Assembly: GCA_004794785.1 (NCBI GenBank)
Contig: SJOL01004667.1
Location: 596,911 to 660,910, forward strand
Direction: 5' to 3'
From: Opisthorchis felineus
Lineage: Eukaryota; Platyhelminthes; Trematoda; Opisthorchiida; Opisthorchiidae
DNA: 64,000 nucleotides
The position numbers were made by a program, and so were the translations under genes. Below, piece after piece: positions 50,160 through 64,000 of the stretch. The notes under the pieces were generated by a model, which saw nothing but the letters and a program-made list of their open reading frames with translations, was not told the DNA's origin and did no database searches. Numbering within the stretch: the stretch's first letter is position 1; each line of letters opens with the position of its first letter.

Positions 50160-51735
50160 AGATAGACAGGTTGTACTGCCACCCATCATTCAGTCGAAAA
50201 ATAAACTTCTCATGCCCGCTTATCGTCTGGTTAACCAGTCACTTACAAGGTGAACTCTCAATTAAAAACCCCAAAATCTCTACACCCCACCAACACCAAG
50301 TAGGAATAAGCCGGGATTTGCCCGTTAATTTCCGTTATTCTGCTCCAGCGTAACGTTTGATTATATTCTAGTCTTCTCTTGTTCTTTAGTTGCGATTTTT
50401 GTTCCTATTCTGCCTGCCCTGTAACATGGTGCTTAGGTCTAGGTCTGGGGCACCCCGGAATGAGAATCGAGCATCTTATCCACAACATCAAGCAGGCCAT
50501 CTCAAGTCGCCGGCATCCATCGTTTATTGATGTCTCGTATTACCTGTTGACTGCAAGAAGCAGTCGGTGGTTCTAAGTCAGCTCTCGTATAGTGCTGATC
50601 TATCACTCTGTCGATCGAACAATTATCTCTTTGCTGATCTGTTCGACACGTGCCACTTCAAGGAATCTTTTTCTCTCATCTTACATCTACATTCTGGACT
50701 GACTGAGTGTTTTCTTCGGCCTCCTTCCACACTTTCCGAACGTCTTCGTCCGCACTTTTCTTGTTTTCTGTTCCACCTTTTCAGTTAGTTGTTTATTAGT
50801 TGGCGAGTCAGCTAGTTTATTTGTTTTTGAATACAAGGGGATGTTTCCCCTATTTTTGCTTTCGTTATGCGCTCCAATCGCTCCAATCGATCCTCGTACT
50901 TTTGGTAATTTTGCGTTACCCTTAACATGTGTTTTTGATTCGTTAATTGTCTCATGGAACCACACATAATCGCATGTAGTATCTAATGCTATCGTCCCTC
51001 TTTCTACGGGCAAATGCCAGTTTCATATCGTCCTCCCACAACCCGATAGTTCCGACCACCTCGAAGTGCAAACCGTCCGGGTCTTACGGTTCTACTGTCA
51101 TTTGATTCAACCCTAATTTTAATTTCACAGGTTTGGTTTCGTCACTGGTAAATGTTTATTACTATTTCATCTACTGAATAAACTACGGAGTTCACCATTG
51201 ATGAACATAATCGTAACGCTGACTTTTACAAGCGATATTTATCTGTTGCTTACTCTACGTTGAATGTAGCTTGAACTACTCCGCAGTCTTCGCACACCGG
51301 CGTCGACTCCTTTGCAAGATAATTATCGACCCGTCCAGCCACTCAATGACCCACGCAGCCCCCTACCAAGAACAGTCTATCGGACAATGTCGGCTGCCAA
51401 TCGTTTCACACACAGCTGGTGGTCGTTCGTTTTGCTGAGTTTTCTGGCGCGTTGTTCTCATGACATTTTGTGGGGATGAAAACAAGCTGCCCATCATGTG
51501 CCGTTTGAAGAATGTTCTTCTTACCTTACATAATGATGACAAGAACTTCCCTTCCTTATTTCTTAGTCTGTTTGTCAATACTGCTGGCAATTAGAAGCTT
51601 CAGCACATCTGTTTATGCTACTTGTGGCAGTCTTGTGATATCTTTTGTTGCATTCACCATAGGTATCGTATTTTTCTCTCCATGGCGTTCTTCGGAATCC
51701 CTTCTCAAATTATACTGTCGGAGAATTCTCTAATC
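50160..51735. other. Pyrimidine-rich tract, possibly an old LTR or element piece
   Basis: The plus strand is visibly rich in C and T over more than a kilobase, unlike its neighbours, and holds AATAAA at 51177. Long open frames occur on both strands (minus 50687-51013, K-rich), an expected effect of purine/pyrimidine skew. No terminal repeats, primer site or protein motif was found. Confidence 0.3.
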
Positions 51736-52196
51736 GCACTTTTCTGTGATTAACATCTCTAGAATTTATCCATAGAAACCCAATGATGCCTGCTAGTTGG
51801 TTGTCTAATACTCGAACTTTTGGACAGAAAAAAGGCGGTCTTGAAGCGACAAAATAAACTTTTTCATGAAACTCGGGTGTTTCTTCAACAATCCAAACGA
51901 CTTGAAGACTAGTGAAAATTGGGCTAAATCTCAACATGCAGCAAGCTGTCACTTATTCGAGGTGCAAATTTGGCCAGGAGGGACGTGTTCTATTACAACA
52001 TTTTGTTTTCTTTTAACTTTGTTTTTATTCATCAACTTGAGCAAGTCAAAAGTATAACTGTATGTTCTTTCTCTGAGCACCATTAGATACTGAAATATTC
52101 AAGTAATTATATAAGTAAAAACTACTACTTTTACCAATCTACCATATTGTGTTATCTGTCCAGACAAAGTGTGTGTCGAAACAGTGCGTTGGGTCA

Positions 52197-52292
52197 AATA
52201 ATATATATAAGGTATATAATATATCTAATAATAAATATGTATTATGTTCGTTATATATACATTACATACCCTATGATATATATAGAGAGATA
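52197..52292. repeat. AT-rich low-complexity patch
   Basis: An almost pure A/T run dominated by TATA units. Confidence 0.85.
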
Positions 52293-54343
52293 GGTGGTAA
52301 CCAAATGCTGCATCTGTGACCATATTTTGGCAAATGTTTGTCATTTCCAGCAAAATCAGTTGGAGTTATAAAAATATGAAACATAAAAAAGAGTATCGGG
52401 ATAAATTACTCAGACATTTTTTTTGAAATGAGCTTGCTATTTCTAGTGTGGTTCAGGACTTCTTTTAACTAGATAGCTATTGAAGCCGTCAATTTACCTT
52501 TCATCGAAACACTAAGTAAATTACTCACAATGAGCAAGCTTTCTGGGAGCTTATGAGGATTTCGGTGTCGGTCTTTTGAGGTGCATTCTGTTCTTCAGAA
52601 TCACAGACTGGTTAATACCTACCGGAGGGAAGAGCATAAATATTTTCTAGCGAATTTTCTTAGTATTTCATGTCACTGAGTTCACTACGCAGAGTTGAAA
52701 AACAACCAACCTGCATATCTATCACGACGGAAAGTTAGACGCAAACATTTTTTGAACTGAATCAAACTCTCAGGCCGGTGAAGGCAAGAAAGACAAGTTG
52801 CTACGCTGTCCACCTTCCGGGCTTTAACTTACATCTGCACAGTGAATCGCTCATTTGTCTTGTGCTCAGATTTATTCAAGCTAATATGACGACGATCATA
52901 GGACTTACGCATACCGCCGTACCCATCTGTTGAACGACATTGTTGACAGATGGAATGAGGGAAAAGGAAGAAAGAACACAAAGTATGCCGGACTGCCTAG
53001 AAAGTAGGTCGTAAATATCAAAATTATGCGACTGAAGATTCCGCTTACCAGATCTAGTAATGTTCTGGTAGTCTTAAAGAGTATCAAGTATATGATATTA
53101 CCTCTGGTAGGCAGACAGCCGTGCAACAACATAGTGTCTGCGTCCCATTCTGTTTTCTATTGTGTTTGATGATAAAATCCTTGAGTCAGATGTTGTAGTT
53201 TGGTAAGTGTTGATTTTTGTAGCTCAGGTGAGCACCAATTGTGGTGACGTCATCAAGCAACTTTAATAAATAGTTACAGGATGCACTGGCGACCTATTAG
53301 TAAAATGTAAACTGGGCGTCTCAACCATATTGCACAAATGCCTGTTACGAAGAGATATATCACTCCGGAGTATGTATCTACTGTATATTTTTACGCCGAT
53401 TGGCCATTTGGACAGTAACCTCTGAATTACAGCAGGCACAGCAAGTAAACTAACCTTTGGAATTGTGGTTAGTAGCGTGTGACTAAATCTGTCGCACATT
53501 GGTGTTGGCAGTAATCGACTTCATGGGCACATTGTGAATATCTGGTTGGTTGTCCACGGTGATCTGTTGCCCTGTTGAAACAGTTCACGGAAATGACTTG
53601 TTATTTCGGTATTTTTGCTAAAAGCGTATCATCATGAGACATCATGTAATTAAGCGGCCGAATGAACCTTGGTTTGATTAGTCCGGTCCTGTTCTGTGTG
53701 GAACGATCAGAATGAGTTAACAGGGTCGGTCACACATCAAGTTTTCACATTTTTGCAGCCCCAAGTGGCAGCTGGATGCCCGTCGGCACGCAGTGAATAT
53801 GAATGAAGTAATTTCTCTGACGCGACAAATGCGACAAAACTAGCCAGGTAATCTGGCTATCTTGGAGAAATTGTGTTACTCCAAACTTTCCTAACTAGAC
53901 AGCCTTCTTGAAACAGTTCAACGTTTGGGCCAGACCAATAAATTCTGTTGAGAAGGAAAGTTACTTCACGTCTTCAAATTTTCGGGTTAGTCAACTCATT
54001 CAGCCACATCATTTGTGATAGAGTAAAGTTGACCACTCTTTCTTGGTTTACAACTTAGTAGTGGTAAAATTTTGCCACAAAACAACTCAAAAGTTGCAGA
54101 TATCCTGCTGGTCTATTCAACAAGAGAATGTGCACTCTGGTTCAAAAGAGAGTAACAGGCGTCCGATTTCACTCAAGTGTGACTAATTCCCAATGTGTCA
54201 AATGCCGAGCATCAGAGCCAAATATCTACAAAGTGGGCCCACCTTTTTATTGCGGAGGACGTAGAACAGTGGAAGTTAACGTGACCCGTTTAAAATCAGG
54301 ACTGATAAATCTTGTTACATTGTGAGTGGCAATTTATTTCACG

Positions 54344-54362
54344 TCGGAGCCGAATGCTCCGA
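54344..54362. other. Perfect 7-bp hairpin TCGGAGC/GCTCCGA
   Basis: TCGGAGC, loop CGAAT, GCTCCGA. No adjoining gene explains it. Confidence 0.5.
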
Positions 54363-56472
54363 TGTATAAGTATGTAATGCTATGTAAGTAAAATGCAAAG
54401 GTCTGCAACGTCATGACTATATTTCCTAACATATCATCACCTTTCAAAAATTAAAACGCATTTTTCAATTTTTTATTATTGCTCACTAAGTCAAACTTAG
54501 GTGAATTTACAGGCTTGGATATTTGGATGAAGTCTCCCTTTAAATTAGTGAGACAAGGAGACAACATAGACTCATTCAAATTGCCAAAATATCGATTAAA
54601 AGGTTCGCGACTTTAAATGGTTGGACAGTGAGGAAAAAATCAAGCTGTATTTTAAGGTGTTGTTAATATCCTTCTGATCAGTATCACTAAGCTATCTAAG
54701 GAAACCGGAAGTCTGAAAGATAAGCCAGGTTTAAGCCATCGTACATTAACAAAAACGCTTGTATTTTTATGAGGATGTAGTGAATTGATTTCATCTAATC
54801 TAACTGTTCTTCTTGAAAAAGCTATTCAAGCATTTAAATCCAACGTGAACGTAAATGGCTGCAGGACGAGGAGTAGTAGATACACTCAGAAGTAGCAAGT
54901 TGGTAGTAGGCACCGATCTTCAAACATAAGGACCTTTTCTTTAACAGAAGGTAATTCCTTGTCATCTGAAACTCTGACTAGCACAAACTATGCAAAAACC
55001 CCGCATATGATTGTGCCACTGGGCTCTAAAGGGTGTTTAGGGAACTCAAGCAACTCATTGTGGCAGTTCTGTAGCGGATCTTACTATCTGATTACTTGGA
55101 CATAGATAATGAAAGTCAGTGTGCTTCTCCGTGTAAATTTGTAGTGTTTTTGACCAACGTGATTGTGTTTTTGGCAAACAAGCTAGACTAACTAATCCAG
55201 TACCGATGAGAATCTATTGAACTTGAAATTTTCCGGAGGCTTTCCACTTAAGGTCACACGTGTGAAACACAGCACAAAAAAAAGCAGAACTTAGGAGCTT
55301 CAAAAGTGCTCAGGTTTTAATCGAAGACTGCCTGAGAAATTCTGAAGTTACACTGGGAATCAGGTTCCACAGGCGTGGGATAATTTAGTCTACTTAGGAT
55401 GAAGTATATAAAATAAACTTCACAAAATGAAATGGAAGGTTACGGCGGGGTGCGAATAGAGAAGTACCTAAAATCTAAGGAACTTATGGAGTGACTTCAC
55501 TGAATTCCCCCAAAAATGTGTTGAAAACTGAACTGTAAGTGTATTAGCGCGCTACTAGCGCAATTGTTGGTCTGCTGTAATTTTGAGGGACTATTTCTTA
55601 CTATTCGCGAGCTCTCCCAGATAAAGATTATTTCACATACATTCCCTAGCTCCCAGAAATGACTAACCTAAATGGTACATGGACGAAAGCAGGAATCTTC
55701 ATGCCTTCACATATTGACCTGCGCAAGAATCCTAGAAAGACAAAACAACTTATGCAAGCATGATCTCTTTTATGACCGGAAAAACCTTCACCGAATCCAC
55801 GCAAGCGACAAGGTTTGTACCAAATCTAACTGAACTCAGATGAATTCACTGTTAAGAACCTGTCATTATTTGGACCAAGAATGTAGAGATTATTTTTTAA
55901 ACTGGGCTACATTGTCAAAAAACAGCGGCAAGACAACTCTAATTATACCGCCAGAACACGTTCAATATAGATGCCCGAGGGAGGGAATTTTAAAGTTTAC
56001 TGCCCGATCGTCGAACCTTATAACATCGCAGTTGTGCATTTCGAACCCAAACCAGTTGCATACAGTCTATGCGCCGGAGTAAAATATGTTACTCGGGATA
56101 TGCGGTGCTACTTAACTTAGTTATCTTGAGTAAAACGTTGGCTTGGAACTTACAGCTTGGCTGATATTGACGGAACTCATTTTGGATTGGTTGCATTCTG
56201 GAAAACACTTTTATGAGTTCAGACCTTCCATCAGTGGAGAATTCAGACGACCCCTCTGCCTGAATCTTAATAGTTTCGTCCCTCCCCGGAGGTCAGGAAG
56301 GACCACGCGAAATAAAAAATTACCCTGGTCTCATCTTATTCTGCAAACCTCAAGAAAAGTTTGCATTTAATTTGGCAAAACTCTGATGAGACTCGGGAAT
56401 TTCTGGGCATGAATGAACTAATGCAATAGCACAGCTTACGCGCATTCATGTTACGGACTTTTCGATAGTATA

Positions 56473-56527
56473 CTATGAATCATTTCATTCTATGAATCAT
56501 ACTATGAATCATCATACCATGAATCAT
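56473..56527. repeat. Interspersed 11-bp repeat CTATGAATCAT
   Basis: Copies at 56473, 56490, 56502 and (as CCATGAATCAT) 56517. Confidence 0.9.
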
Positions 56528-59239
56528 GTCAATCAAAACCGCCTCTCACTAGAGTGTTATTAACCCAATACCATTCGTATGGACGCTGTTTTGTTCCGAC
56601 AAACCGCTTTGTAGCAGGTGATGTTGTGTAAGCTGCCAAAGTGTCGTCCATCGTGTTAAAAGATATACGTTACTTAAATATATGAGGGAGTAAATGTATT
56701 TTCTCGGTAGTTTCTTAAACGTTCCGATATTATCGTAATTTTAAGTTGAATTGTTCTTCTAGATTCCGAAAATAAAAAGGGACTTGGCAGGGTAAGGTGA
56801 GAAAAACTATAAGAGGATTATCGCAGCCTTTCGGCTACTTCTGATGGGAACAAATGAGATGCGTGTCAGCACAATGTTACTTACGTTTTCAATGCAGCAA
56901 TGCAGAAAGCCAAAAACACCAGTATACTTGGCTGAACTCTTAGTAAATACAAAAGGTCTGCAAACCCAGGAAATCTAATTCACGTTCGACTTACTCGCTG
57001 TCACTGCCCAGGTAGTATCAAGAATCATACCTTCATTTCTAAAAAGCTGGTTCCCACCTAACTCCATACTGGTCAGATTTATCCAGGCCTCAATCAGCAA
57101 CTGAGAGAATGTTTCCAACAGCGTTAGTAGATCACCGAACTTTGATGCGTAAAATGAGAAACATTTTCGCGGTTAACTCTGTAGCGCTTGAAAACAGCCC
57201 TATCATAAGTGAATTTGTCCCTGTAGATTTTGTGCGACACCGCCACCTAATTTCAACCTATAAATTCCCTCTTAGCGCATTATGCGGTCATACATTTTGT
57301 GGCGACTATTCTGTTTAGTGTACAATTTGGAGAATGACTAAACCTGGCTTTTCATTGGGGACAATGCATTCTCAAGAATCGTTCGGCTGCATGCATTTCG
57401 TTGTATCCCACTTCCTTCTATCCAATGCTGATCTAACCAAAAAGTGCGGGCATTTCGCTTTAAAACAGATAGTACTTTCTGCACCCGAGTCACAACGCAC
57501 GATCAGGAAATTATTGCTAGAGGTGTCACAGTTCTAATGGCATGAAGTCATGTGCGCTGAATTGTTTAACCGTTCATTGTTTTACTCAATGATGCACTTA
57601 AGCATATTTCGCAAGGAGTTTGTGAAAGAAATTAAGCAATCAGTGTCATGCTTTTAGGCCACCTTAGACCGTTTTATGACTTTAGAGGACGTACTGGAAT
57701 TTCATACCAGCTAACATGGCAATAGACGAGTGAGCTAATTGTGGCGCCGGGTTTAAGTAGCCCAGTATTCTCCGAAGCTGGACCAAGTATCTATTGACAC
57801 TTCATTTAGTGAGACTTGTTGGTGAATAAGATTGATAAATCATAATACAAGCCATCAGCTTCGTACCAGTGCAAATCATATATCCTAAAATCCGAACGTG
57901 TTAGCTAGCGTGCTATCAAATCATGTGTACACAAATTGCCTAGCTGAGACCACAGCGAACTGCTCCGTTTGCAAATAGGCTTAAGTCTCTTTCCCGGTGA
58001 AATATTTGTGCTCTCTTTCATGTTTCACGTCTCAGGTTTCTGAGATAGACATTGGGAAGTATACCGCAACCAAATCCAATATTCCTGTACTGCGTTTGGT
58101 CCCATGTCGTCCAAACGAGATCCAAAAATTAGCCTATCTGAACAATCAGGTGTTCACCAAAGTTTAGGATGGCCACATAAGCTTTTTACGAGGAATTATA
58201 CTAATTTGTTCGTAGTTGAGATGTATTTGTCATGCCTTCTGAGAACAATGATTTGTAGTTACATAAACTCAGCCTTGTACCAATTTATCAGCGTGAACAA
58301 GAATAAGTCAGATGTTTATCGCATAAACTATTCACTCTTACAGTCAAGCCAGACAACCGTTTTTTAGTTCCAAATATGTAACATGCCTATTCTCTGTGTA
58401 GAACGAATCCGAAGAAATATCCGCACGCAATAAAATCCATGGAGTTCTTTTCCATTAGCTGTAAGGTGAATTGTTTCATAATAGGCCTATTAAAAGATTA
58501 CTCGTTGAAAAGCTATCACAAAACTAGCCTGCTACCTTAAACTAATAGTTCTGTTGCTGGTCATGTGACATCAATTTACTTTTGTTTCATCGTCCGAAAA
58601 CCGTCATGTATTTCTTAAGGTCACGCACAAACGGAGGCATAATAATTGAATGAGTGGGAATCTAGTATATTTTGTAAGTGATGGATATTCAACTTCTTCC
58701 CCCGTGTCAAATAGCATTCAAATTCCTCGGGGATGATGTCCACTTATAGCTGTTCAACTCGAACTGACCGGTGGTGCCTTGGGTTTTATCAGTAAGACTG
58801 GGCTATGTGTGAAGTTTATTTTGCCGATGTTAGATTAATCTCCACAAGAACCTCACGATCGCTCACAGAAAAAATAGGAAAAAGTAAGAAATACAATACA
58901 AACCAACTAAGTACGTGCAGTTTTGTCGTTCTTGCGTGCTTGGTAGAATTTAGTAAACCTCAACTGCTTTTCCAATCTTGTGACAGATAAAACCTACCTA
59001 CTGAATTTCAGCAAGGTGACGCTTCCTTCCGATCGAGTTACACATTCACAAAAGTTAGGTGTTTGACTTGCGCGCCCACATTGCTTTATCCGTATTTCCA
59101 CCACGAATTGTCATTTTTCCTACGCAAGCAAATCTTTGGAATGCAATAATAGTAATACTATCTCTTTCACGGGCCAGTAGTTTCACACAAATATAAGTGA
59201 CGCCAATAGTATAAGATTAGATATGCCTACTTATAATCT

Positions 59240-59440
59240 ATAAGCAATGTAACTGAGGGACTGATGATGTCTTCCTTCATGGAAGTGGGAACAGCGATCG
59301 AATGCTTGCGTTCCAAATGCAATCCTCAGTCCCCAAACTCTCCGAAACTCAAGACTACGGAGAATAAAATACCCAAAGGGATGGAGATGCTTTTGGAAGA
59401 AAACACTCTTTACTGACCGTATGTGCACGGAATTTTATGC
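59240..59440 (+). mobile_element. Third element end of a related family, with hammerhead-like core
   Basis: CTGATGA at 59261 is followed by a perfect 5-bp hairpin, CTTCC-TTCAT-GGAAG (59271-59285), then GAAC at 59289 where the active consensus needs GAAA. A CCAAT (59203) and TATAAT (59231) precede it. The layout matches the copies at 3.2 and 13.8 kb but the stem sequence differs, so this is probably a different subfamily. The GAAC change predicts an inactive ribozyme. Borders are estimates. Confidence 0.45.
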
Positions 59441-62400
59441 GCTAAATTTCAATAATAATAGTATGCTGAAGCGCTGAATCTAATTGCAGGACCTTCAGAA
59501 GATTGGCGTAAACAGAAACCCCCAAACCAATATGCAAGAACAACTGTTAAGATATCAGTCGTTCGAGTTTTGAATCGTTTTCTGGCTGCCGAGACCAAAG
59601 GCTGACGGATTCTAACCTCGGGCGTTCAATCCAGATAGCACATGCGTATCTACTGTACTTTTTTCCATTACCAAAAATGCTAACCTTAGGTAGACCGCAC
59701 TTATAGGATATCGGGCATGGATTGACATACTCCTGTTACTTGAGGAAAATATTTGAATATTTGAATGATTGAATTTCCCACTGGCAAACCGGTTGGAATT
59801 TTCCGAGAAGTAGGCAACTCGTGGTTCTGGTTTCCCACTTCTCTCTGCTCTTCAGGTTCTAGTTCCTTTAGTACTTTCGACTGAATGGAACCGTACGTGT
59901 TAGACACGTTATAACCCTGAATGTCTATATGCAAAACTGAACCATACAGGTTACGAGCAAACTTGCTTCTTAAACTTGCAACGATGCTTCTTCCAAACTT
60001 GATTCTTAAACCATGGGAGTTGACAACTAGCAGGCTTCTGTGATAAGAGGACCAGAACTTAGAATAATGTCATGCTCCACGGAGCGATGTGCTGGGTGAC
60101 GAACTATCGGGATGACAATTTAACTGGAGGCCCAGTGAGTCGCCGACCATACATCATTTTCAAAATAGGGTGACGACGCGAAAATATTTGGAATGACTGT
60201 TTTGGAACTATGTGTTTCTATAGAAAATTGGTGATTTTGATGCTCTTGTAATGGCCAGATTAGTTTGGTCAGTTAGTTAGCCAGTAGGAAAGCACAGTTT
60301 GGCCCCTTGGGAACTGTATCACTTCAGACAGGGCTGCCTGTTACAGGATGCATGGATTTGGACACATAGTAGTCGGCAGACGCTCTGTTGTATAACATCA
60401 GTGCTGATGAAATACTGATCAGGAGCTCAATTCGCATGACATACAGGTAAGGGGGAAAGCCCTTCGCCGCGGAGTTGTTTATAAGCATACACCAAGTAAA
60501 GAATTACAAACTTTTGGACAGGAAAATAAACGTTTCATAGGCACCTTGTGCTGAAAAACCGAACATCCTCACGTGTCTTCTTGAACTTTCATGGATATTC
60601 ATTGACTATCACGCAAGTGTAAATGAACGCAGCAAAGCAGTTCCACCAGTCCCGTAATAAACCTCACTTCCCATTAGACGCGAGGTGGAGTTACGAGAAA
60701 AACACATACTACCCGCATGCCTCATCAGTGGTATCCGCCGTTACACAGGTAGAAGTGCATACGTGTAAACAGTCCGACGCACGTGTGCGCAGTTCGCTAT
60801 TACATCATGCACTCAGAATCGGCGCTAAAGTGTCGGCCACGGGTGAGTCAGGAGAAGGTAAAAAAAGGTCAGTATACCTCAACACAAGGTTTAGTGTTCC
60901 ATGGACGGACAACAGGTGATTTTCTAATCCAATAGAGCAGTACTGAAGAGCATTACACAGATGCGCGCACCGCAATCCGTCACAACATACCCAAAAGATC
61001 AATTTCGTACCCTTACAGATAAACCGTAGTCCATCTCATAAATCTCATTGCACATCTCATAAATCTGGGCCAACTACGGTGGGAACAAAGCTATCACCGT
61101 GAATACATGAGTCGTTTGGGTTCACTTTGCATCGGTTTAAGAAAATTCCATGGCTAACATATTTCTGGCGCTGTGGTTTGCATTTCCACAACTGCAAAAT
61201 GCGATGTCTGAGTTTGGTCTATCTGTCGAATTCAGGTGCAACTGCTTATGATACTGTAGCTCACTGAAAGATGTCTTTCGGTGCACAAAACAAACATCTG
61301 ATCGTTCGCGAAAGATCACTCTTCTGGTAGATTTGTGGAAAAGGACACAAAAAGGGAGACGACCCACTTATAAATAACGACAACGTTAGAATCACCATGG
61401 AGCAGTTGGCTACAAAATGAAAATCACCAGTGATCTAGAAACTACTACAAAATGCTATCTGAAAATATCTCATGCTTGAACCAGACGGCTGGTTACTTCA
61501 ACAGAGTTTCATATACATATTTTCATCCCGGAGAACCTTTGCAAATACAAGTGAGTTTAGTACTCCTACACGCCCAAATTACGCAGGCGTAATCAGTAGC
61601 CACAAAATCGCAACACGGTAACGCCCATTCATATCACTGTTAGCGCCCTCACAGCTTTCCAGATACATAACAGTGTTCTTTAGCATAAGGCCTGCAAACC
61701 TGCTGAGTTCAACACCACCGTCATTGTCATCATCAGTCTAACCACCACCACCAGCAACAGCGGTTTCACGATCAAGTTCATGGCAATCACGATAATCACC
61801 GTCTAATAAACATGATTGACGACAAGCAATTTTCTTGAAAGACCATTTGTTGCTTCGTCTAACTGTGTCGGAAGAATTACGGCGGTGGCGGAAAACTACT
61901 GCCATTTTAAATTAACGGCGATCTTAGCGATACTAGAAAACCCATCATGTTTAAGTTGAAACAGCCGGTCCCGAAGCTCTTTTTTGCTGACTTCATCGGA
62001 AATTAACATGATATACATCACATCAATGAATGTTACACGAGTGATGGACTTTCAATGTTTTGGTCACCATTCTCAGCAGTTGCCCTAATAGTTCAAAGAG
62101 TCTCCACCGCAACAACAACGGCTTGATAACACAGGGGCCGACAATAAATTAGTAGGTGATAAAATCTTAACAAGTTGCTGTGTACTGTAACTTCCACGAG
62201 TGTGTTGACAGTTCACTTCGTAAGCTAATTATGTTGAAAATGAACTGCACTTCGCCAAGCGTTTTTAATTTCAAAATACCATGATTCAAACTCGCATCTC
62301 TGTCTAGCGACCTTTTACCAAAGGTTACTAGGACCCTGGTTCTGAAACTAGCGGTCGTGTCACAGTTCGCTGGCAGTTGGTATATGCAAGAGTATTTCAC

Positions 62401-64000
62401 CAAAGTCGTTTCTGACAGCGCTTTATTTCACCTAACGTAGTGGATTTCAAGTGGCCCAGAAAAATTTCAGAGAAACATGACTCGACAAACATAAAAATAT
62501 ATTTTGGAAAGAGAATCCTCACGTCGTCAACAGTTTGATAAACAAGCGCTACCAAAACTTACACGTCTATGTGATTAACGTGAATCGGGGTTGGACGAAC
62601 AGCGGTAAGAAACAACGGCGGGCTGAGTAGACGAGTCTACGACGGTGGGCATGAACTGCTAAAGATTACGCCAGCAAACCCTCTCAACTCGTATTACCGA
62701 ATGAGAACATCGTTTTTGTGATAATTCTGGTTGGCTATCCCCATAGATGACAAAAATAATTTTTATAGCACTCCAGTTCGCACAACTTTACTCCAAAAGG
62801 TTACCCAGTTCCTCGAGTGCTACCACTCGGCATATCTGCTTCACAAAATTAGCTTTTTGCCACTTCCGAACTTACTAAGTTATTTGACCAAGAAAATAAT
62901 CCCAGGCTTCAAATTGCATTTATCCATTTCTTGTTTTGCTTCTATGATCTATGCCTAAAGGTTGACAAGTTCCCTTTGACCTTAATTTGGCATCTTCAGA
63001 AATACATCGACGCAGAGTTAATAAATTATTGGAACGGGAGACCCTTTTATTAATAGTTGAAAAGAAACAATCAACCACCAGTGTTTCACTAACGGTATAA
63101 CTGGCTTGCAAGTAGATAGGGTATGAAGTGTTACATAATCCCACACTGAGCCGTTGAAATGTGTCCTACTGCTAAATTTACCGGCTACCCCTTCTTGTAC
63201 CACTCCGATTTCAACAAACGAGAGAGCTTGAATCTCAAGTCTCAGCTACACTGAATTCATTTGCAGTACACGAACCCAGGAATCATGTATTATATCCTTT
63301 GATGGTGAACAAAAGCAAAAGTAGACAAGTAGTTATGTGAACCCAGTGTGCCTCGTAGACCGCTAACAAAAATAATACTAACAGATTGTTTTCTGCCTCG
63401 TTTTGAGGAGATGCTTTCAGATTCGGATAGACCTATAGTCCACGCAAAAATATATATCTCTTCAGGTGTATCTTTTTCACGTTTCGTGAAAGCCTACACT
63501 TGGATTCGTTTACTTTTGGAATTTGGTGCTGCATGGTTACAAAACCCCTAAAGGAAGGATGAAAATTATGGTCTAACCATTGTTGAAATCTGTGATTGTC
63601 CAACACTGCTTTCATCAAGATTAAGGCTTACTTGCAAACAAAAGAGACAGCTACTTGGTGTCTGGATGTGGAAAGTTTCCGACGTTACATGGACTGCTGC
63701 ACAAAGGTACAAAACATCGATCAACACTCTGACAGCTATGCCAATTCATACCCGTCAGTTAGCGGTATGTGGAAGTCGGCCAGGGTTTTTCAAGGACTTC
63801 ATTAGGAACTTGGATAATTTCGAGGTTACAAGTCGGGATACAAGTTATCCTTTGCACTGCACATAAAAACAAATCTTATTCCGGCGTGATGGTAGGTCTA
63901 GGTTGTCAAAGGTTTACAAGAGTTTCTTACTTCAGGAGGATTATTTACGGTCTTCGACAAAATAATTAAGTAACCAAGCATTTATTTGTACTTTCAGAAC
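59441..64000. other. Unassigned region to the window end
   Basis: No gene or element recognised. A 14-base direct repeat, CATCTCATAAATCT, occurs near 61032 and 61053. Open frames up to 98 codons carry no motifs. Confidence 0.5.

Larger units (their letters stand above)
51736..59239. other. Unassigned AT-rich region
   Basis: No gene recognised. It contains an AT-rich patch at 52197-52292, a perfect 7-bp hairpin at 54344-54362 and an 11-bp repeat near 56.5 kb. The 65-codon plus frame 54128-54325 has CVKC and PFYCGGRR but no known domain. Confidence 0.5.

Noticed and set aside
56262..56310. Minus-strand CTGACCTCC...GGGACGAAAC near a possible ribozyme
   Set aside because: The CTGANGA core is incomplete (no GA after CTGAC) and the flanks do not match the element ends.

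Overview
This is a stretch of an AT-rich eukaryotic nuclear genome with very low gene density. It has spliced coding exons with GT-AG introns of 0.2 to 3.9 kb, decayed retroelements and simple repeats, and no operons or Shine-Dalgarno signals. The combination of a GIY-YIG Penelope-like element, hammerhead-like element ends and multi-kilobase introns suggests a parasitic flatworm, probably a trematode. That placement is inference; no species can be named from the sequence alone.

The one gene supported with confidence is a secreted alpha-class carbonic anhydrase on the + strand, 38729 to 48065. It has five coding exons with consistent phases, a signal peptide, all three zinc-binding histidines, the proton-shuttle histidine, the Thr/Glu gate pair and the two cysteines that form the disulfide of extracellular alpha-CAs. 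Its 3' end is ambiguous. Exon 5 gives a soluble 280-residue protein with a poly(A) signal behind it, while a downstream pair of phase-0 open segments (48109-48177 and 48223-48306) could give an alternative hydrophobic tail.

Layout. 1-3.2 kb: nothing recognised. 3.2-4.3 kb, minus strand: the 3' part of a Penelope-like element with its GIY-YIG endonuclease, a run of CCAAT boxes, a TATA-like box and a hammerhead-like terminus. 4.3-22 kb: mostly unassigned, with a 9-bp microsatellite at 12.0 kb and a second decayed element end at 13.8 kb. 22.1-24.6 kb, plus strand: a broken, protein-like region with in-frame stops and frame changes, read here as a decayed pseudogene of unknown family. 24.6-38.7 kb: mostly unassigned, with (TA)n and (TGA)n tracts and a group of tRNA-like SINE relics near 33.6-34.2 kb. 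38.7-48.3 kb: the carbonic anhydrase gene. 48.9-49.3 kb: a probable scrap of non-LTR reverse transcriptase. 50.2-51.7 kb: a pyrimidine-rich tract of unknown origin. 51.7-64 kb: unassigned apart from AT-rich and short tandem repeats and a third hammerhead-like element end at 59.26 kb.

I did not find a new multi-gene system. The most interesting items are the element ends that combine CCAAT boxes with hammerhead-like cores, the possible soluble-versus-tailed isoforms of the carbonic anhydrase, and the unidentified decayed gene at 22-24.6 kb.
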